This document shows, piece after piece, positions 32,922 through 43,200 of a DNA stretch of 64,000 nucleotides. Source of the DNA: Allomuricauda sp. NBRC 101325 (lineage in GTDB: Bacteria; Bacteroidota; Bacteroidia; Flavobacteriales; Flavobacteriaceae); NCBI RefSeq assembly GCF_030268205.1, contig NZ_BSQF01000001.1, positions 664,649 through 728,648 on the forward strand. The letters run 5' to 3'. The first letter of the stretch is position 1. Every line of letters begins with the position of its first letter. Under the pieces are notes generated by a model. It did no database searches and was not told the DNA's origin. It saw only the letters and a program-made list of their open reading frames with translations. The translations under genes and the position numbers were made by a program.

Positions 32922-34515
32922 TTTCTTCTTGTGTTTTAAATGATGCTATTTCGGACCAATCACTCCAATTTAGGTTTTGGTCACGGTACCTAACCCTCCA
33001 AAAATAGGTGGTGCCCGGTTTTAATCTCTTGGTTGGCTCATCGTTAAGGTCATCGTCTTTTTGACGGTCTTCCTTGTAATACCAGTTTTCAAATTGTTTC
33101 CAGCTGTCCAAGTCCAACTTTTCAAAATCTTTGGTTTGGGATACCTGCCAGTGTGCCGCCGCGTGAAATGCCCCACTCAATGGACTTGTAAATCCACCAG
33201 CTTTCAAGGTAGCAAAATCATCAGTTACCACAACGTTGTTTATTGGTGAGATGACTTTTGGTACCTCAGGCTTCTTTTGCAATCGCCAAATGGTAATGCT
33301 ATCGCGAAGTTCATTTTCTCTGGACTCGATAGTGTTTCCTCTACTGATTCTTTTGATCGTGAATTTTGGATCGTTTCGGTTACCGTCCACTTCAACCATT
33401 ACAAATCCGTATTCGTCTTGGGTAACAGTGAACTCATCGTAATCCCTACCTTCAAATTCACCCCAATTGTCGATGGATCCTCCTGCAGAAGCTACATTAA
33501 CCCATAGATGCTTATGATCTCTGGACTGGCCTCGGGAATAGCCATGCGTATGTCCAAAAAAATGAACACTCGGTTTTCCTGTTTTGGTGGAGAATGCTTC
33601 CAACATCTTTACCACTTTTCCAGTTGATTCTTCTTCCCCTGGAATCCAAAGTTCTGATTTGTGTGGATGGTGCAATTGTGCGAAAACAAAGTCGATATTA
33701 TCATCCTTTTCGGTTTCAGCCAACACTTTTTCCAACCATTGATATTGCTCCCCAAGGTCACGGTAGCCATCATTGGAATTTAAACCGATAATTCGGGTAT
33801 TGCCATAATCTTTGTACCACCAATGTTCGGCATAGGCCGGGGTTCCATTTTCGGGCAAACTGAAATATTTGAAATAGAAAACTGAGTTTCGTTCATGGTT
33901 TCCCAAAACTGGATAAACAGGCACTTCGGCAAAAAGCTTTTGTGAAGGATCAAAGAAATGATCCTTCCATTGGTAATATTGGCTACCGCTCTGGACCAAA
34001 TCCCCAGGTATCATCACCATGGCCAAATTGTCTGGTAATTTACCCCCGTATTCCTTTTCTAAATACTGAAGTAATCCTTGATTCACGATTTCAGAAAACT
34101 TGTTGGGCTGCTGGCTATCGTATTGCATGTCGCTCATAGCAACAATGTTGAAGCTTTCCTCATCACTTGAAAATGGTGGTGTCTTAAACTGGAAAATATC
34201 GGATTTTGACTTTCCTGTTTTTACCCGATAATAGTATTCCGTGAAGCGTTTTAGACCTTCCAATTTAACGGTATGCACCCTAGATTCGGAGAAATTGATA
34301 TCTTCGGCTTTTCCAGAAGTTTTATTGCCCAATTTTTCGGTTGTTCCCCACTCCACAATACTTTCTTCTCCATTGGTGGTTTCCCACATGATCACAATGG
34401 ATGTTGGTTCGGCATCTTGAAGATAAGGTTGCACCAAAATTTGGGGTTCGGTCTGGGCAGCGAGGTGCATCACTCCAGCAAAAAATAGAATGAATAATTG
34501 GTTAATTTTTTTCAT
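32911..34515 (-). CDS. Purple acid phosphatase-like metallophosphoesterase with fibronectin-type domains
   Basis: This 534-aa exported protein (signal MKKINQLFILFFAGVMHLAAQ) has an N-terminal FN3-like domain (about 25-110). A calcineurin-like phosphoesterase follows, with metal motifs MSDMQYD, IPGDLVQ, LGNHERN, LHHPHKS and FGHTHGYS. A C-terminal FN3-like segment ends in TTYFWRVRYRDQNLNWSDW. It resembles purple acid phosphatases in layout. It would release phosphate or cleave phosphodiesters outside the cytoplasm. Its ATG at 34515 shares the base of the preceding gene's stop, so the two are tightly coupled. Confidence 0.88.
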   Translation of the reverse strand: MKKINQLFILFFAGVMHLAAQTEPQILVQPYLQDAEPTSIVIMWETTNGEESIVEWGTTEKLGNKTSGKAEDINFSESRVHTVKLEGLKRFTEYYYRVKTGKSKSDIFQFKTPPFSSDEESFNIVAMSDMQYDSQQPNKFSEIVNQGLLQYLEKEYGGKLPDNLAMVMIPGDLVQSGSQYYQWKDHFFDPSQKLFAEVPVYPVLGNHERNSVFYFKYFSLPENGTPAYAEHWWYKDYGNTRIIGLNSNDGYRDLGEQYQWLEKVLAETEKDDNIDFVFAQLHHPHKSELWIPGEEESTGKVVKMLEAFSTKTGKPSVHFFGHTHGYSRGQSRDHKHLWVNVASAGGSIDNWGEFEGRDYDEFTVTQDEYGFVMVEVDGNRNDPKFTIKRISRGNTIESRENELRDSITIWRLQKKPEVPKVISPINNVVVTDDFATLKAGGFTSPLSGAFHAAAHWQVSQTKDFEKLDLDSWKQFENWYYKEDRQKDDDLNDEPTKRLKPGTTYFWRVRYRDQNLNWSDWSEIASFKTQEENEK

Positions 34516-35885
34516 TAGGCTATAGCGTTGGTTTTTAAAAAGGCACAGTTCAATATTTCAAATGCCTTTTCCAGTTCTTCTCTGGTTATGGTCAATGGTG
34601 GGGATAGTTGCAGTACATTTCCTTTGGAAACCTTAAAACTCAACCCCTGTTTTAAGCATTCGTACATGATTTCCTCGGCTTCCGCGGTCGCTTTTTTCTT
34701 GGTAGAACGATTGGTTACCAATTCAATGCCCCACAAAAGTCCAATACCTCGAATATCCCCGATCAAGGAATATTTTCTGTGCATTCTGTAGAGTGCCTTT
34801 CTCATAAATTCTTGATCCTCTTTTACTTTTTGAAGTAGATTTTCTTCTTCGATCACTTCCAAAAGTGTCAATCCAGCTATGGAACCCAATGGACTTTTTT
34901 CGTGGGTGTAGTGGCCCAGTGAAATATCTCCGAACTTGTTATACTCCTCTCGAGTTACAATGGCAGCTTGTGGAATAATTCCGCCACCAAGGCCCTTACC
35001 CAAGCACAGAATGTCGGGTTCAATACCAAAAAGTTCATAGGCAAACATTTTTCCTGTTCTTCCAAAAGCAATCGGAATCTCATCCAAAATCAGAAGGACT
35101 CCATGTTTTGTGCATAGCTCACGAGCGCCTTTCCAAAACTTCTCGGATGGAATCTGTACATCGGTATTTCGAATGGTCTCTGCCAAAAATGCCCCGATCT
35201 GGTTGTCCTTTTCCAGTACATATTCCAAATATTCGAGGGCTTTGGCCTCGTTCCCTTCAAAAATACCGCGGTAGCTTATTGGAGGAGGAATTCGTTCCAC
35301 TCCAGGCATTAAAGGCCCCATATGCTCCTGAAAGATAGATTCACCACCTACACTGATGGCATCCAAATTGGCTCCGTGAAATGAATCCCAAAAAGAGACC
35401 ACCTTGTGTTTTCCAGTTACGGCACGGGCCAATTTTAACGCAATTCCAATGGCTGAACTGCCATTTGGGGTCAATAAAATTCGGTTGAGCCCTTTGGGCG
35501 TGTAAGATGTTAGTTTTTCTGCAAACTGAATGGCGGTTTCATTGGCATATCGTCGAGTGGAAAATGTCAATCCTTGAAGTTGTTCGGTCAACCGAGCCAC
35601 CATTTTTGGATGTGAAAACCCAATTTGATGCACATTGTTCCCATGAAAATCCAAGTATTTTTTTCCTGATACACTTTCAATGTAGGAGCCTTCACAATTT
35701 TTGAGCACGTCCAAACAAGGGGTCGACATGGATTGATGCATAAAATATTTGGCATCCTTTTCCAGCAGTTCCTTGGTTTCTTCGTTTACTTCGTTTTGCA
35801 ACCACTCCTTTCGTGCGGGAGTCAGGTTGATATCGCCTTCCACAACAGATTCTGAGTTGTGCTTATCGCGCTTTATATGGTCCAT
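34515..35885 (-). CDS. pbfA: PbfA-like (R)-1-hydroxy-2-aminoethylphosphonate ammonia-lyase (class III aminotransferase fold)
   Basis: This 456-aa PLP enzyme has PLP Lys297 in CLGKGLGGG and Asp268 in ILDEI. The segment YFMHQSMSTPCLDVL (47-61) with YLDFHGNNVHQIGFSHP (77-93) matches PbfA enzymes, which I recall as HQSLSTPCL and LDFHGNSVHQ. They eliminate ammonia from hydroxy-aminoethylphosphonate to give phosphonoacetaldehyde. A phosphonatase-like hydrolase encoded at 44430-45104 could then cleave the C-P bond. Other class III transaminases are possible, but the context favours phosphonates. The start overlaps the upstream MBL gene by 23 nt. Confidence 0.78.
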   Translation of the reverse strand: MDHIKRDKHNSESVVEGDINLTPARKEWLQNEVNEETKELLEKDAKYFMHQSMSTPCLDVLKNCEGSYIESVSGKKYLDFHGNNVHQIGFSHPKMVARLTEQLQGLTFSTRRYANETAIQFAEKLTSYTPKGLNRILLTPNGSSAIGIALKLARAVTGKHKVVSFWDSFHGANLDAISVGGESIFQEHMGPLMPGVERIPPPISYRGIFEGNEAKALEYLEYVLEKDNQIGAFLAETIRNTDVQIPSEKFWKGARELCTKHGVLLILDEIPIAFGRTGKMFAYELFGIEPDILCLGKGLGGGIIPQAAIVTREEYNKFGDISLGHYTHEKSPLGSIAGLTLLEVIEEENLLQKVKEDQEFMRKALYRMHRKYSLIGDIRGIGLLWGIELVTNRSTKKKATAEAEEIMYECLKQGLSFKVSKGNVLQLSPPLTITREELEKAFEILNCAFLKTNAIA

Positions 35886-37137
35886 GTTTAGTTAATATTT
35901 CGCGTTCTTCGGATGCATCGTTCAACACATAAATATCATATGTGTCTCCATTGTCGTACACCCGAACAACAATGTGTCCGTTTTGACTTTTATATTGATC
36001 CAACCTGCCACCAATCACATCCTTGGTGCCTTGCAGCATAATGGTTGAAAAAATATCCCGATGACCGGGGTATAATTTTTTTGATGTTATTCTTCGGAGG
36101 ACTTCCTCCCCCGGATGGTCCACTGTCCAGTTTTGTTGGATCCAAACCCGTGGTCGAATGGTCCGAACATAATAGGGATTTTGGGAATCGCGATTGCCAT
36201 GATGGTTCAAAGTTGCCACATCCACAGGACCAACTACTGGCGCCACATTGGATTCCAGTCCGTTGATATCCGTTTCTCCATAGCCATCAATCCCCGCAAT
36301 ATCGCCGCCTGTATAATAGTTGAATTTGCCATAATCTATTCGGATGGCATTGCTCAACGGGTTTTCACCTGGGTATTCGCCATTTTTAAAAAGGGAGTAA
36401 TAGGAATCATCATAACCTGTCCAAATATTTCCATTGGAGGCTATGTTTTGAACTTTAAATTCAGGATACTCCTTTGCATGACGTTGCAAAATAATCTGAT
36501 TGTTACTGCCCACTTGCAAAGCCTCGTTTTCCAACCCAGATTCTTTGGATTGATATCCAATAAACTTCCAATATTCTTTCAAAGTGGGAATCATTCCGTA
36601 GGCATCTGAAACGAATCGTTCTTGGGATTGCACTTTCGCATCCTTTAAATCCAATGGGAAATCGAACCCACGATCAATCAATTTTTTAATGGGAATCAAG
36701 GTACCCACTTCCATAATTCCAGTAAGCTGATATCCTTCTGAAGCTATTTTTCGTAAGGAATCAATCTCCCCAAAATGATCATCGTGGTAATGGGTAATCA
36801 GGGCATAATCCAACCTTCTTTCCTGCTTTTTCGGCAGGAATTGATCTATATAATCCACTATCCATTCGGGGGCTGTTTTGGATCTGTTCGGAACCAACTT
36901 CGCATTTCTGCTTGATGTGGTCCTCGGATGTGACTCGGACATATCCCCAGCATCCACCAACATAGTCGTGCCATCAGGAAATACCATAAAAGTGGCATCA
37001 CCCCTACCCGTGTTGATATGATGGATGTCCAAAAATCCAGGTTGCCAAGCAGGCAAATTTTGGGTTTGCCCCCTGGAAATGGATGTCATCAAAATAGTGA
37101 CGATGAATAGACCAAAATTTTTAAGGTTGAATCGCAT
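35863..37137 (-). CDS. Secreted metallo-beta-lactamase-fold hydrolase (ComEC/Rec2-like)
   Basis: This 424-aa protein has a signal peptide (RFNLKNFGLFIVTILMTSISRG). An MBL-fold domain like the C-terminal part of ComEC shows HHINTGRGDATFMVFPDG, LVDAGD and T-H-Y-H-D-D-H-F-G-E. A later TLNHHGNRDSQNP segment supplies further metal ligands. Such proteins cleave phosphodiesters or other esters. Here it is exported and sits in an operon of extracytoplasmic phosphatases and a phosphonate lyase, so a phospho- or phosphonodiester substrate is likely. It overlaps the lyase gene by 23 nt. Confidence 0.82.
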   Translation of the reverse strand: MRFNLKNFGLFIVTILMTSISRGQTQNLPAWQPGFLDIHHINTGRGDATFMVFPDGTTMLVDAGDMSESHPRTTSSRNAKLVPNRSKTAPEWIVDYIDQFLPKKQERRLDYALITHYHDDHFGEIDSLRKIASEGYQLTGIMEVGTLIPIKKLIDRGFDFPLDLKDAKVQSQERFVSDAYGMIPTLKEYWKFIGYQSKESGLENEALQVGSNNQIILQRHAKEYPEFKVQNIASNGNIWTGYDDSYYSLFKNGEYPGENPLSNAIRIDYGKFNYYTGGDIAGIDGYGETDINGLESNVAPVVGPVDVATLNHHGNRDSQNPYYVRTIRPRVWIQQNWTVDHPGEEVLRRITSKKLYPGHRDIFSTIMLQGTKDVIGGRLDQYKSQNGHIVVRVYDNGDTYDIYVLNDASEEREILTKHGPYKAR

Positions 37138-37139
37138 GC

Positions 37140-38810
37140 TTATTTTGCTCTATACAAATGATTTGCAGGGATGATTTGTTTTGGCGTGCTCGGGCCTTTG
37201 TATTTCACATCCAAATGATAGCCGCCACCTCCATTAAAAAACTCCACACGCACTAAATGTTTTCCTTGGATCAAATCCAACGAACCACTGCGCTCCATCA
37301 CGCCATGGTCTCCATCATTGTCAACAATTTCAATTCCGTTTACGTAAAGTTTGCTACCATCATCGCTATTGGTAAAAAAAGTGTAGTTGCCTTCCTCCAA
37401 AATATCCAAGTAACTTTCAAAAACTACGGCAACTTGCTCTTGTGGCGCATCTTCTGAAAGCGCTTGCTTGTGTGAAAACTCGGTTACAAAACCTTCGTGC
37501 AATGGGCTCAAATTTGAAAAATCGGGCAACTTGGCAATACCGCTAACTTCATAGATTTGAAATTTGACCGCATCCTCTTTTGGTTCAGGAACTATTCTAA
37601 AATTCCCCTCGGCTATAGTACTAACCAATCGACCTTCTTGAAAAATCCCAGCTTTGATAATACTTGTTTCCTTAAGGTAAAAAGTATCTTGGTAAACCTG
37701 ACTGTTCTCCAAAGAGGGCACTTTGTCACCTATGGTGTATCTAATCTCACCCAAATTGTTTGGGTTTTGAATCACAACTGCTACGGAATCCGCTTTAAAA
37801 ACCCCACCAGCAGGTTCAAAATAGCCTGCGTCAGGAAGTATTTTGGGTTGGGTTATTTGTTCTTTGCGCTTGTAGATCAATTTTGGAGCTTCGTTTCCTA
37901 TAAATGCTCCTTTTACGGGTCGACCTATCCAAGCTTGGGGCGTTTTCAACCCCATGGCATAGGCAACGGTCGATGCATTGTCGTATTGATACACAGTTTC
38001 TTCAATAGTGTATCCTTTTTTGATACCGGCACCATATAAAATGAAAGGGATTTCCATTTCGGCCAAGCTTTCTCCACCATGACCAAAACCCAATCCACCA
38101 TGATCGGCAGATACAATGAACATGGTTTTTTCGAAGATCCCTGATTGTTTGGTGGCATCCACTATTTCTGCAATCAATATATCGGCTTTTTCCACTGATT
38201 TGTAGTATTCAGGACTTCCATGCCCCAATGCATGGCCTGCATGATCTACATGATCCAAGTGTACAAAAGTGAATTTTGGGGTATGCTCCTTGATGTAATT
38301 TACCGCTGCTTGGGTGGTTTTGTCCTCATGGTCCCCATCAATATCAAAATCAACATCGGATTTTTCGAACAAACGACCAAATCCATCCCAATCGTAAATG
38401 GCTCCTACGTGTGCTTCAGGTTGCTGGTCTTTAAAAAGGGTAAAGATGGTTGGAAAAGTCCCATTCTCGGTTTCCACTATGGGTGGTAATTGATGATCGA
38501 ATTTTTCCCATCCGTTGGAGGTTACACCATGTTGTTCGGTATCGGCCCCCATAATCATACTGGCCCAGTTTGGACTGGAACTGGATGGAAGCACGGATCT
38601 TGCATGTAGGGTCGCGGCTCCGTTTTGGATCATAGAATCCATCATGGGCGTATGGGCCTTTTGAATTCCATTGGGGCTCATACCATCTATTCCTATAATG
38701 ATGATGTGCTCAATCCCCTTCGGAGTTACATCTTGATCTGAAGAACAAGACCACAGGAACAAAGTTCCCATGGTCATGATCATTGCTATATTAAACTTCT
38801 TAAAACACAT
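37140..38810 (-). CDS. Alkaline phosphatase-family phosphodiesterase lipoprotein with PA14-like domain
   Basis: This protein of about 556 aa uses the ATG at 38810; a TTG two codons upstream is less likely. The lipobox TLFLWSC places it on the cell surface or in the periplasm. The catalytic part has IIIIGIDGMSPNG, the nucleophile region SSSSPNWASMIMGA, FVHLDHVDHAGH and VSADHGGLGFGHGG, as in type I phosphodiesterase/nucleotide pyrophosphatases. The C-terminal 130 residues resemble a PA14 domain (YTFFTNSDDGSKLYVNG), often a glycan-binding module. That suggests a phosphorylated or phosphonylated glycan as target. It lies 9 bp after the susD stop. Confidence 0.85.
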   Translation of the reverse strand: MCFKKFNIAMIMTMGTLFLWSCSSDQDVTPKGIEHIIIIGIDGMSPNGIQKAHTPMMDSMIQNGAATLHARSVLPSSSSPNWASMIMGADTEQHGVTSNGWEKFDHQLPPIVETENGTFPTIFTLFKDQQPEAHVGAIYDWDGFGRLFEKSDVDFDIDGDHEDKTTQAAVNYIKEHTPKFTFVHLDHVDHAGHALGHGSPEYYKSVEKADILIAEIVDATKQSGIFEKTMFIVSADHGGLGFGHGGESLAEMEIPFILYGAGIKKGYTIEETVYQYDNASTVAYAMGLKTPQAWIGRPVKGAFIGNEAPKLIYKRKEQITQPKILPDAGYFEPAGGVFKADSVAVVIQNPNNLGEIRYTIGDKVPSLENSQVYQDTFYLKETSIIKAGIFQEGRLVSTIAEGNFRIVPEPKEDAVKFQIYEVSGIAKLPDFSNLSPLHEGFVTEFSHKQALSEDAPQEQVAVVFESYLDILEEGNYTFFTNSDDGSKLYVNGIEIVDNDGDHGVMERSGSLDLIQGKHLVRVEFFNGGGGYHLDVKYKGPSTPKQIIPANHLYRAK

Positions 38811-38819
38811 TGGCAAGCC

Positions 38820-40274
38820 TTAGTTTTCCCACCAAACTTTGGTAGTGATTTTGTCACCACCAATTCTGTTTACCGCTTCGGTATAGTTGGCATTGTTCAA
38901 AGATTCCTCGTTACTTGGGTACTCAAATCTACTTGGGTATACATCGTAGAATGCATCCGGTCCTGGGGCAATGGTTGAAGGGAATCCAGTTCTTTTGTAT
39001 TCAATAAAACCTTGGTAGTCAGTGTAGAACAGGTTGATGTACTTCTGAGTCATGATGGTTTCCAACGAATTGTCAAAAGCAACACCTGCACTTGTCAAAT
39101 AATCCGCTGGCAATTCAACTCCCCAATATTCAAAATTGGCTGTTACACCTGTCTCATAAAAAGATTGGGCATTTCCAGAAATCCAACCTCTTTGTGCCGC
39201 CTCGGCCAAAATAAACTGTACTTCGGAATACAACATCAACCTTGCTTGGTTGGTATTGGGCTGATAATAGAAGTAATCAATATTGAATTTGGATAGGTAG
39301 GCATCCCCACCTTTATAGGTGTAGGCCGGTCCATCCACAACCCCGTTCAACATCCCCACGATCTCAGGAGTTCCGGCTTCAGCTGAAGTAGCTGTAGGAT
39401 CCGCAAAGAATTCCAATCTTGGGTCGTTCAAACCTTCCAATAAGGTTACAAAGTGCTCAGAAATCCTGTATTCGTTGTAGGAACCAACTCGGTATACGGA
39501 CTCCTCGGTTACTGGATGTGCATCTGGATTGGAAGCCAAGAAGGTTTGTACCGCATTGTCATCATTGGATTCCATGATTGGGTTTTGTGCAGGGTTTGCA
39601 TAAATCGCAGAAATAACGCTAGAGGCTGTTGAAGGAGCAACTTCGCTCAAACGAAGTGCCAGTCTTAATCTTAGTGAGTTGGCAAATTTTCTCCACAGGT
39701 CCAAATCACCATCAAACAACAAATCTCCTTTAATTTGGGTTAGGTCAGAACCGCCCAATATAGCATTGGCCTCTGCCAATTCGGCCAACATACCCGAGTA
39801 AATGTCTTCTTGGGTATCGTACATTGGGGTATAGTTTTCCTCACTGGCCTGGTTTACTTCGGAGTAAGGAATATCCCCCCACATATCGGTCAAGATGCTG
39901 AACGCCCAAGATTGCATGATCTTGGAAACGGCAATGTAACTTTTCAAATCGTTTTCATTGGCCAATTTTTCCAGTTCCTTGGCATCCCTAATGGAGTAAT
40001 AATAACTGTTCCATGCACCACTTTCATCCCCCCAATCGAACAAATCGAAAGAGGTAAATACGATACGGGCACCGTATTGTCCCATTAAGTTTCCTTCACT
40101 CCAAGATCCTCCGACAGCATTTCTAATAGCTTGTCTCTGAAGGTTGGTCAAAAGCAATTCCGGGTTTTGATTGATGTTCAATGCAACATCCGGATTATCG
40201 TTGCTCACGTCAAACTTGTCACAAGACCAAAGGGTCGCCGCAAGTACTGTCGCTATAAAAAATATTTTTTTCAT
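38820..40274 (-). CDS. SusD/RagB-like outer-membrane lipoprotein
   Basis: This 484-aa protein has a lipobox (ATLWSC, Cys18) and the alpha-helical TPR-like body of SusD-like proteins (YSIRDAKELEKLANE, SYIAVSKIMQSWAFSILTDMWGDIPYSE). The family binds the substrate above its SusC partner and forms a lid. It is encoded 19 bp after susC. The binding surface cannot be read from sequence. The downstream genes suggest a phosphorus-containing glycan, lipid or small phosphonate conjugate. Confidence 0.93.
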   Translation of the reverse strand: MKKIFFIATVLAATLWSCDKFDVSNDNPDVALNINQNPELLLTNLQRQAIRNAVGGSWSEGNLMGQYGARIVFTSFDLFDWGDESGAWNSYYYSIRDAKELEKLANENDLKSYIAVSKIMQSWAFSILTDMWGDIPYSEVNQASEENYTPMYDTQEDIYSGMLAELAEANAILGGSDLTQIKGDLLFDGDLDLWRKFANSLRLRLALRLSEVAPSTASSVISAIYANPAQNPIMESNDDNAVQTFLASNPDAHPVTEESVYRVGSYNEYRISEHFVTLLEGLNDPRLEFFADPTATSAEAGTPEIVGMLNGVVDGPAYTYKGGDAYLSKFNIDYFYYQPNTNQARLMLYSEVQFILAEAAQRGWISGNAQSFYETGVTANFEYWGVELPADYLTSAGVAFDNSLETIMTQKYINLFYTDYQGFIEYKRTGFPSTIAPGPDAFYDVYPSRFEYPSNEESLNNANYTEAVNRIGGDKITTKVWWEN

Positions 40275-40293
40275 GTTATTGTTGTTAACCTGA

Positions 40294-43200
40294 TTAAAAT
40301 TCTACGTTGATTGCAAATCCTAAGCTACGAGTAGTAGGTACTGTGGCATTTTCTACCCCTGGAACATAGCTTCCACCTCCGAAAGACAATAGTTCTGGGT
40401 CGCCATGGTTGTAATCTTTGGCCCACAACCAAAGGTTGGTTCCGATCAAGGAGAAGCTTAATTTTCTGATATCATCTCCCCCGAACAAGCTTGTTGGGAA
40501 GTCATAAGTTAATCTTGCTTCTCTCAATTTGATGAAAGTGGCATCATAAATACCTTCAGTATCGTTATCTCTTCTGTACCTGTTGTTATGGTAGGCATTG
40601 GCAGCTACAATTACGTTGTTGGGCACATATTGGCCATCTTGCAACATAACACCGTCTCCAATAATACCATCGGTCTGGGCAACGCCATTACCATCGGTAT
40701 AAGAAAGTCCTGAATCTGTAATACCTGGGTGTGGACCTCCATATTCTGGCGAACGACCCCAAAGTGTTTCCACAACGTTACCTGATGTGGCTGCAATCAA
40801 ACGAGTTCTTGAAAGCAATTCTCCACCTTGTCTCCAATCAAAAAGGAAGTTTAACGATACATTTTTGAATGAAATGGTGTTGTTCCATCCCAAAGTAAAG
40901 TCTGGGTTAAAGTTTCCAACTTTTCTCAAGGTGTTGTCCTGTTGGACCAAACCATTATTAAAGATCACTTCACCATAATAAGGACTGTCTTCATCCTCTA
41001 CTTTCACCAAGCCTGTACCCCACATATCACCAAGTGAACCACCTTCTTCGGCAATCAAAGAAATACCATTGCCTCCATATTGATATCTTTCAACACCATC
41101 GGCCAACTCCAAAACTTTGTTTCTGTTTAAACCGAAGTTGAAGGAGGTATTCCAATTAAAATCATTGTTCGAAATCGGAGTTGCGCTCAACATGATCTCC
41201 AAACCTTGGTTTCTGATTTTTCCAGCGTTGATCGTTCTTGCCGTTTTACCTGAAGTAATTGGCAAATCGATATCTAAAATCTGGTTTTTAGAAACGGTGT
41301 TATAATAGGTGGCATCCAATGAAAGCTTGTTGTTGAAGAACCTTAAATCGGTACCGAACTCGTAAGAAGTCTGAATCTCTGGTTTCAAATCGAAGTTTGG
41401 CAAGGTGTTGGTAGGACTTGCTGTTGGATTGCTTCCCACAGGAGTACCCAATGCGTAATATTCAGAAAGTCTATAGGCATCGGTATCACTACCAACTTGT
41501 GCCCAACCTCCACGTAGTTTGGCAAAACTCAATACATCCTGACCGCTAAAATCGAATAAATCGGATAATACCACACTCAAAGATGCCGATGGGTAGAAGT
41601 ATGAGTTATTTTGTTCTGGCAAAGTAGAAGACCAGTCGTTACGTGCTGTAAGATCTAGGTAAATACTATTGTTCCATCCTAATTGGGCAAAAGCGTACAA
41701 AGAGTTGATCTGCTTTTCTGGACGGCTGGTACGTTGCACCAATGCTCCATCTACATTCGAGAAAGAGTAAATTCCAGGAATCAAAAGCTTGTTGGCCATT
41801 AAAGAATTGTAATGGTTCTTTTGTACCATTCTGTTTCCACCAAAGTTGGCATTCACATGGAACTTATCATTGAATGTTTTATCATAGGTCAACAAGAAAT
41901 CCAAGTTGGTCTCTTGGAAGTTGATCTTATCTTCCCTGAACTGACCGTTTGGAAAGCGTTGGGTAGAGTAAGCTCTTTTAATGGTTCTGTATTCCGAGAA
42001 GAAATCACGACCGCCACGTACCATAAATTTGAAATCATCGCTGATATCGTAGGTAGCGGATAGGTTACCAATGATCCTGTCCTTGGCCAAGGCATTGGTA
42101 TTCTCATACATGGTAAAGTATGGGTTATCGTGGTAGTTATAGTTGTAGTTGAACTGTTGGAAACCTTCCAAGCCATCTTGCCAGTAGTTTCTTAAGTTCT
42201 TTACATTCACTTGTTGTCCCCACCAAACAAACAAATACATTACAGATTCTGTTCCATAACCGTTTACGTGACGGTTATCTGAATCGGACCGGATGTAGTT
42301 GATCTTGGAAGACACCTTTAATCTATCCGATAATTGATAATCTCCAGATGCAGAAATCGTATTTCTCCTTAAGTCTGTATTTGGAACAATACCCTTATTG
42401 TCCAAGTTGGTATAACTCACGCGGTAGTTACCATTATCGTTGGAACCGTAGAATGAAACGGTATTGATCAATGTTCTACCAGTTTCCATAAACTCTTCGG
42501 CAGGGTTTCCACCATAAACAAATGGAGTTGGTGTAATGGTGCCACGACGATTTAAGTCTACCCCTGAAGAACCAAGAACATAATCCAAACCGTGTACATC
42601 ACCTCCACGTAGCCCGTTGGAAGTTGGCGAATCGTGCTGAGCACGCAAGGTTCCATCCAAAAGTGGCCCCCAAGATTCATCCACACCATCATAGGTTCCG
42701 CTACCGTAACCATCTACAAACTGAAAATCAAAGTTTTTACCTTGACCATAAACTCCTTGATATTCTGGAGCTTTCAAAACACTTTCAAAAGTGGTCTTAG
42801 AGCTAAAGCTAACCCCTCCCTTACGACCTCTACCGGATTTGGTTGTGATGATTACCGCACCGTTGGCAGCTCTGGAACCGTAAAGTGCCGTTGCGTTCGC
42901 ACCTTTAAGCACGGAAATGGATTCTACATCGTCCGGGTTGATCTCTGCCGCACCGTTACCATAATCCAAGTTCATGTTGGAGGCTCCCCCCAACGTATTT
43001 GTTCTTGTATCGGTGGTATTATTAATAGGAATACCGTCTACGATAAATAAGGGTTGGTTATCACCTTGCATGGAAGAATACCCACGAATTACCACAGACG
43101 AAGATTGTCCAGGTCCTGTTCCGTTGGTCACTACCTGAACACCGGCAGTCCGACCTGATAATGTACTCACCGTGTTGGTACTTGTGGATTGTGAAATTTC

